Shown here: piece by piece, positions 58,386 through 64,000 of the stretch
Layout: each line of letters starts with the position of its first letter
Position numbering within the stretch: position 1 is the stretch's first letter
Assembly (NCBI GenBank): GCA_030998225.1
Contig: JAPYXD010000716.1
Location: forward strand, 1-64,000
Length of the DNA stretch: 64,000 nt
Reading direction: 5' to 3'
DNA from: Diplolepis rosae
Taxonomy: Eukaryota; Arthropoda; Insecta; Hymenoptera; Diplolepididae
Translations under genes and position numbers: made by a program
The notes under the pieces: generated by a model
Told to the model about the DNA's origin: nothing
The model's input: only the letters and a program-made list of their open reading frames with translations
Database searches by the model: none

Positions 58386-60055
58386 TAGCTGGGACTTGGC
58401 AATATACGGTGTAGATGGCCTAGAATGGTCGCTTAAGAAATAGGACCTACTTGTCACCATTTCGCGTACTTGGGATTTAGTAAGACTCTTTCGGTTAACT
58501 GGAGGAGCTCGAGACTTTGTAATTGCCAACATCTGGTGTACATAACCTACAGATAGGCCAGGACCTTTACTGGTGAAATATTCATCTCTCCTCCTGTAAT
58601 AGTTTCGCGACTTTGAGCTGCTATAAGACTTCATTGGTCGGATCTAGAAGTTCAGGGAGGTACATACAATTAGATTGAAGATTTAATTCTCAAGATCAAT
58701 CTGGGACTTGACTGAAGTCGATATCTGGTGTAGATCTCCTACAAATAAGCCAGGACCTTCATTGGTGAAATAGTCACACCTCAACCTGTTATAGTTTCGC
58801 AAATTTGTACTGTCATAAGACAACATTGGTTGGGTCTACAAGTCCACGAACGTCCTTGGATTAAAGCCGCAACTCTTGAGATCAATCTAGGACTTGGCTG
58901 AAGTAAATATTTGATGTTGTTCTCCTACAAATAGGCCAGGACCGTCATTGGTGAAATAGTCACTCCCCCACCTGTTATAATTTCGCAACTTTGTACTGTC
59001 ATAAGACAACATTGGTTGGGTCTACGAGTCCAGGAAGGTACTTTGATTGAAGCTGCAACTCTCGAGAACAATCTAGAACTTGGCTGAAGTCGATGTCTGG
59101 TGTACATCTCCTACAAATAGGCCAGGACCTTCACTGGTGAAACAGTCACACCTCAACCTGTGATAGTTTCGCGACTTTAAGCTGCTTTAAGACTGCATTG
59201 GTTGGGTCTGCGAGTCCAGGAAAGTACTTTGATTGAAGCTGCAACTCTAGAGAACAATCTAGGACTTGGCTGAAGTCGATGTCTGGTGTTCATAACCTAC
59301 AAATAGGCCAGGACCTTCACTGGTGAAATAGTCACACCTCAACCTGTTATATTTTTGCAAATTTGTACTGGCATAAGACAACATTGGTTGGGTCTTTGAG
59401 TCCAGGAAGGTACTTTGATTGAAGCTGCAACTCTCGAGAACAATCTAGGACTTGTCTGAAGTCGATATCTGGTGTACATCTCCTACAAATAGGCCAGGAC
59501 CTTCACTGGTGAAATAGTCACACCTCAACCCGTTATAGTCTTGCAAATTTGTACTGTCATAAGACAACATTGGTTGGGTCTACGAGTCCAGGGAGGTACT
59601 TTGATTGAAGCCGCAACTCTCGAAATCAATCTAGGACTAGGCTGAAGTCGATATCTGGGGTAGATCTACTACAGATAGGCTAGGTCCGACACTTGAGGAA
59701 TAGACCCCCCCCCCCCCTTTCTGTAATAGTTGCGCGATTTTGAGCTGCTATAAGACATCCTTGGTTGGCTCTAGGAGTTCACGAAAATACTTGGATTATA
59801 CGTAGTTATGAGTCTCGAGATGAGTCCTGGGACTTGACTGAAGTCGATATCTGGTGTAGATCTCCTACAAATAAGCTAGAGCCGCGCTTTTGGATTGGTC
59901 ATCCCCTGTCCTATCATGTTTTCGCAATTTCGAGCTGCTATAAGATTACTTTGATATGCTCTAGGAGTACAGGAAAGTATTTGGACTAAAGCTATGAGGC
60001 TTGAGATCAATCTGGGACTTGGCTAAATTCGATATTTGTGTAGACCACCTAATAA
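58386..60055. repeat. 186-bp satellite array, eight to nine units
   Basis: The landmark AGGCCAGGACC recurs at 58558, 58750, 58936, 59122, 59308, 59494, 59680 and 59876. Steps are 192, 186, 186, 186, 186, 186 and 196. Each unit runs through GGACTTGGCTGAAGTCGATA, TCTCCTACAAATAGGCCAGG, TGGTGAAATAGTCACACCTC, GTTATAGTTTCGCAA, TGTCATAAGACAACATTGGT and GTCCAGGAAGGTACTTTGAT. Central units are nearly identical, outer ones diverge. A C13 tract sits inside the seventh unit (59705-59717). The length is close to one nucleosome repeat, common for insect satellites. Open frames inside are incidental. Confidence 0.94.
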
Positions 60056-63000
60056 TCTTTAGGTGGATAAGATCAGGAGGTAATAGTTGACATGGTTTAG
60101 TCCATTGTGGGAATCAGCAAACAAGCTTTGCAAGCCTCAAATACAAGTTTGCAGAAACGTGTTGTAGTGTATTCTGGAAGGCGCATGTGTTCGAAGAGTT
60201 GCTAGAAGAGGGCGCTCAAGCTTACCAGTAGAACTTTAGCAGTAGGGGTGCGCTTAGTTCCATCTTAATGTACGCGCTCAGCTACTCCCCAACTTCGTTC
60301 CAGCCTGGGTGGTTAGGGAAGTTAAAGTCAATCTTAGGTTATGCAAACGCTTATGCTGAGCAAAATCTTCGCTGCGGGCTAGTTTTGCTTGAGTTAAAAG
60401 ACGCAATGTATCTTCCACCTATTGGTTCATTCGATCGTGAAGTACTTCCGCTTCTTTATTACCTGAACGCTCAGATCAGGAAGTCTACTCTTGTTTGAAA
60501 ATTATAATGTTACTGTTATTATTTTAAGCCGAAGGCATCACATCGGTTCATTCTTTATAGCCAGTTAATATTCAATTTTATTCTAAGATGATTTAGTCTA
60601 ATATAAACTATAAATCTTTTGATGATAATTAAGTTGGTAAATGCGATGTAGGTTGTTTTGGAAGTTATATTGGAATATATTTTTGCAATTGGTCTTCACG
60701 AGCTATTGTAAAAGTCTTCAGATTCAACTATCATTTGGTATTGTATATTTAATATTTGTTTTAATACAATGATTGAAACTCAGTTGGAGAATGATTTTCA
60801 TAAAAATGAATTCTATAAATTCTCTAACTGTTGATTGTACTTTGCGGAATAAGCTTTGTAATAAGGAACTATTACGACTAAGGCCTGCTCTACCAAAGTA
60901 AACCTCATAAAAGCACTTGTAGTCCTTAGTTACGATCTTGTTACCGGCGTCAAATTACACAATCATTAGTTATGAACTTATTAGAGAGATAATGTTTCGT
61001 TCAAATCTCTCAAGGAAGTTGTTATCAGATATTTTGTAAAACATAATTGGTATGTATATATGTATATTATATGTTATATAATTTGCTTTTCTCTGACGCT
61101 AGCCTTAGAAGAGAAGAGGATGCGATGTCTGGGACTTTGTACAATAGTAGTTTCTCAATAATTTTCTAAACTGAGCAACGAGGGCTCTGTTAAGGTCCGA
61201 CTTGACCTGAAATAGAGACAAAATTACTATAGTTTCGAAGGTTCAAATACTTATTTTCTTTGCGTTTTTTTACACTGAGAGCTGGTTGTTCTTTTGAAAA
61301 CCAAATTAAACCGAGTGAATGCAATCCAGGAATGTCATAAATTTGAATGAGGGCGTCGGGACGCGCGGCGTCGATTGAAATCGTGCTCACGTCTCGCAAT
61401 GCATTATAATGCATTTTCTACGTTGCAGAGCGTGACAGTTGTTACGGTTCGATTGATTTGTCACCATGGATTCACACTCACACACGCATCGTCAAATCTG
61501 TTCATACAATTTCTGCGATGTCCTTGATACTATGGCTATTTACAAAATGTCTTTTTATAAGTTTTAATATTTCATTAATGCATGCTGGATATAAAAACTT
61601 CACTTTTTAGTGGAAAAAACAAAAAATTCTATCAGTCATTAATATTTCTAATTGAATGGGATGAAATATAGATGAATGATAGAATTTTCAATCAATTTGA
61701 TTCCATTTTCTGTACAAAAAATGAATTTAATACATGAAACACTTTAATTAAAAATTTTAGAATTATGATTTCAGGATTAAAGATTTCATGTATTGTAAAA
61801 ATATCAATGGTTCCTCACTTGAAATATTGCAAAAATTATGAAGCCCATTATTACAGGAGGCAGGGGATTCTAGCTCTATCTTTGATGAAGTCTTTAGAGA
61901 CTTTGAGTATTACAATTAAGTTTACTATTGCAATGAAAAATTTAGTTAGTTTAGCTAATTTGCTTAACAAAATGTAAGCAGTTTTTTTGCATCTCATTCT
62001 TTCTCTAAACTAATTTTTTCGTGACTTTCTGTGCTTTTGCGGATGAGTGATATAAATTTCTCAACTATTTGAAGCGCTTGGTCGGGTGTAATAGAAATGA
62101 GAGTGGTTATTGAAATTCTTTGGGGGGCGGAAGCCCGCGGGCTTTTTTTCATCCCGACGCCATTCTTCTATCCAACCGCATGTCTGGGATTGAGCCGCTT
62201 AGGCATTTGCGAGTGAGTGACGTGAGAATGTCTCTCCCGTTCTTTCAAGTTCCTACGTCGCCTCTCCACGTTTACTATTATCCAACGAGAGAAACAGAGA
62301 CAGAGAAATCGACCTAGCCCAGTTAAAAGAAAAAAAAGTCAAAGTCAAAAGCTTAAATCCACCACGGTGGAAATCCAGAGAAATTTAATGCGACGTGCGA
62401 GGACAAGCGAGGAAAGTCCTGAGCTGATCTCAGCATAAAGAAGAAGAGATAAATTATTTCAATAATCATATTTCCGTCAGAGATAGAGGCTCAAAGAATG
62501 TAATTTTTTTATAATACATAATTTGATAAATATTAAGAATTATTTATTGCTTTAGCACAAGTGTGAACAACTCAGTCCATATAAAAACCCATGTTTTACC
62601 AAAAGAAGGAAAATATTATAACTCTGTTTTTGAAAAAGCGAGAAACTATAAAAATCTAAGTTTTGCACTTATCGTGGGATAGTAACGCATGAAATGATGC
62701 AATTTTAATCTTTTTCCGCGAAATGAAAACCAATGTTGAAAAAAGAGATATGTGGCCAGATAAAAGGTAATTCCGATTATTAATGATACTTTTCTTTTGA
62801 GAGTAAAGAATGCAATAAGAATGTTCACGTTTCGCTCAATGTTCTTCTAGATTAATAACGGGGTGGAACGAGAGGGTCGATAAATTGCTCTACATTCAGC
62901 TCCTCTTATATAAGTGAAGGGAGTTCCGTTTCCATTTACCAGAATCCGGATTTTCTCTACAATGAAGTCCTTCATATAAAGATTATGTAATAAAAACTTT

Positions 63001-63603
63001 AAATTTCATACAAAAGTGATTTATGAAATTGAGTTGATTCATTTTTTACACGAGAAAATTTAGTACGAACTCAAACTCTCGCTTTATTCAAATGTCGGTG
63101 AAGCATTGGGTCAAATGGATATAATACAGACTCAAACCTAATTAAAACTAAGTAACTATAATAATCCAGAAAATGACGAGCCCTTTTTCAAAACGAATAC
63201 TATAAATAATGAGGTGACTTTAATGTGATAACTATGAATGCTAGAAAAATATTTAGAGAAATGAGGGACAGTGGGATAACCACCAAAGTCACAGCCTCGC
63301 TAGTGGTGTATTATGCGTAATTCATACTGCGACGTAGCGTATCATTGTTCCGGGAAACAGAGGAATCCCATTACCGGTTGGCAACTGAACTCTGTCGAGG
63401 CTGCGTTTTAGTTACGGTCGACGAAGCGGGTCGTCGTTCAACCCCCTCACACCCCAAAACTATCACCCTCAGTTACGCAATGTTATTCCTTTCGCTCTTA
63501 AACTTCTCTTCATCTTCATTTTTTCTAGGCGAAGTCTTCTCCTCACTTTCTCTTTCTATTCTGCCCTAATGTATTCTTTACCCTCCTGAAGACCTCATCA
63601 CCA
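60056..63603. other. No supported gene
   Basis: Includes a more GC-balanced part at 60.1-60.5 kb with a 76-codon open frame (60268-60498) lacking recognisable motifs. The rest is AT-rich. No repeats or RNA genes were recognised. Confidence 0.45.
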
Positions 63604-64000
63604 CGAGGATGGTTTGATAAGTAACTTAGTTTGATATTAAAAACAACAATTTCAGTTTCATAATATACCTTATTTTTCGACATACTACTGTGTCCTAATG
63701 TAACCGAGAATTTAAAATTTAAATTGCGCGGGTGTATTAAACCTAAAAAAAAATTCTGTGTTGCTAGCATTGTATCAGATATCTGTGTCAAATTTCATGT
63801 CATTATCGTCATTGCTTTAATAGTTACGCTCGTTTTTGTGAACAACAAAAAGTGTTTTTTTTTTGGTTTTTACAATGTCTGATTTTGATGAGCGAAGAAG
63901 CTGCATTAAATTTTGTGTGTGGAGTTAAATTTCTGCTGCAGAAAATTGCGGATGTTTCAGAAGGTCTTTGGTGACCAGGCTCTATCAAAAACAAGAACAT
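63604..64000 (+). mobile_element. Mariner 5' end, cut by the window edge
   Basis: It begins CGAGGATGGTTTGATAAGTA ACTT, matching for about 75 bases the reverse complement of the right end of the mariner fossil at 24.6 kb (about 80 percent). The dinucleotide before it is CA, not TA, so the target site has mutated or the edge is one step off. A leader of about 270 bases precedes the transposase start. The element continues past the window. Confidence 0.75.
63875..64000 (+). pseudogene. Mariner transposase N-terminus, broken and partial
   Basis: From ATG at 63875 the frame reads MSDFDERRSCIKFCVWS and hits a TAA at 63926, then ISAAEN. After a frameshift near 63950 it continues as MFQKVFGDQALSKTRT to the window edge. 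The order RxCIKFC ... SAAE ... MxQKxFGDxALSKTxT is that of a mariner N-terminal helix-turn-helix. The stop and the shift mean this copy is inactive unless translation starts downstream. Confidence 0.8.

Noticed and set aside
58001..60000. Open frames within and next to the 186-bp satellite
   Set aside because: Not preserved from unit to unit; stops fall at different places in different units.
1..64000. Bacterial-type systems (operons, CRISPR arrays, phage genes)
   Set aside because: No ribosome-binding sites, gene clusters or spaced direct repeats of the CRISPR kind. The tandem arrays here have no unique spacers, and all proteins recognised are eukaryotic transposon proteins.

Overview
The window looks like nuclear DNA of an arthropod, most likely an insect. 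It is AT-rich, CpG is not visibly depleted, and there are no operons or ribosome-binding sites. Almost everything recognisable is a transposable element or tandem repeat of types common in insects: several mariner lineages, Penelope-like retroelement pieces, TTAA- and TA-flanked miniature elements, and satellites. I found no convincing host protein-coding exon, tRNA, rRNA or CRISPR. The species cannot be fixed from the sequence; Hymenoptera is only a guess.

Layout. 0-1.6 kb: a degenerate retroelement with about 130-bp terminal direct repeats and a hammerhead-like hairpin, split by a probable solo LTR; a related copy lies on the minus strand at 42.3-42.7 kb. 2.7-4.5 kb: degenerate palindromic and foldback repeats. 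5.5-7.5 kb: a 61-bp satellite with higher-order duplication, then a 24-bp minisatellite (7.8-8.1 kb). 9.4-11.0 kb: a decayed Penelope-like reverse transcriptase; an isolated GIY-YIG endonuclease piece of the same class is at 25.3-25.7 kb (minus). 11.35-12.84 kb: a TA-flanked DNA transposon carrying ten copies of one 14-bp motif. 13.65-14.33 and 38.87-39.57 kb: two TTAA-flanked miniature elements. 17.07-18.36 kb: a complete mariner with an uninterrupted 345-aa transposase, terminal inverted repeats (TIRs) and TA target-site duplications (TSDs), the only intact protein gene in the window.

Further mariners are broken in different ways: 24.17-24.67 kb (3' fossil), 27.48-28.76 kb (one frameshift and one nonsense codon), 29.20-30.01 kb (two internal deletions), 33.76-34.46 kb (irritans-type, catalytic core deleted, nested inside an older TIR element at 33.18-34.69 kb), 44.30-45.08 kb (minus, 3'-truncated sister of the 27.5-kb copy) and 63.60-64.00 kb (5' end, running off the window). 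37.26-37.47 kb is a 25-bp minisatellite, 41.28-41.52 and 53.62-53.83 kb are foldback MITEs, and 58.39-60.05 kb is a 186-bp satellite. The long stretches between (14.3-17.1, 18.4-24.2, 30.0-33.2, 34.7-37.2, 45.1-52.4, 53.8-58.4 and 60.1-63.6 kb) hold no gene I can support and read as intergenic or intronic DNA.

The elements do not form a pathway. Possible functional links are trans-mobilisation: the intact mariner transposase could act on copies sharing its TIRs, but the other mariners here have different ends, so it probably does not mobilise them.
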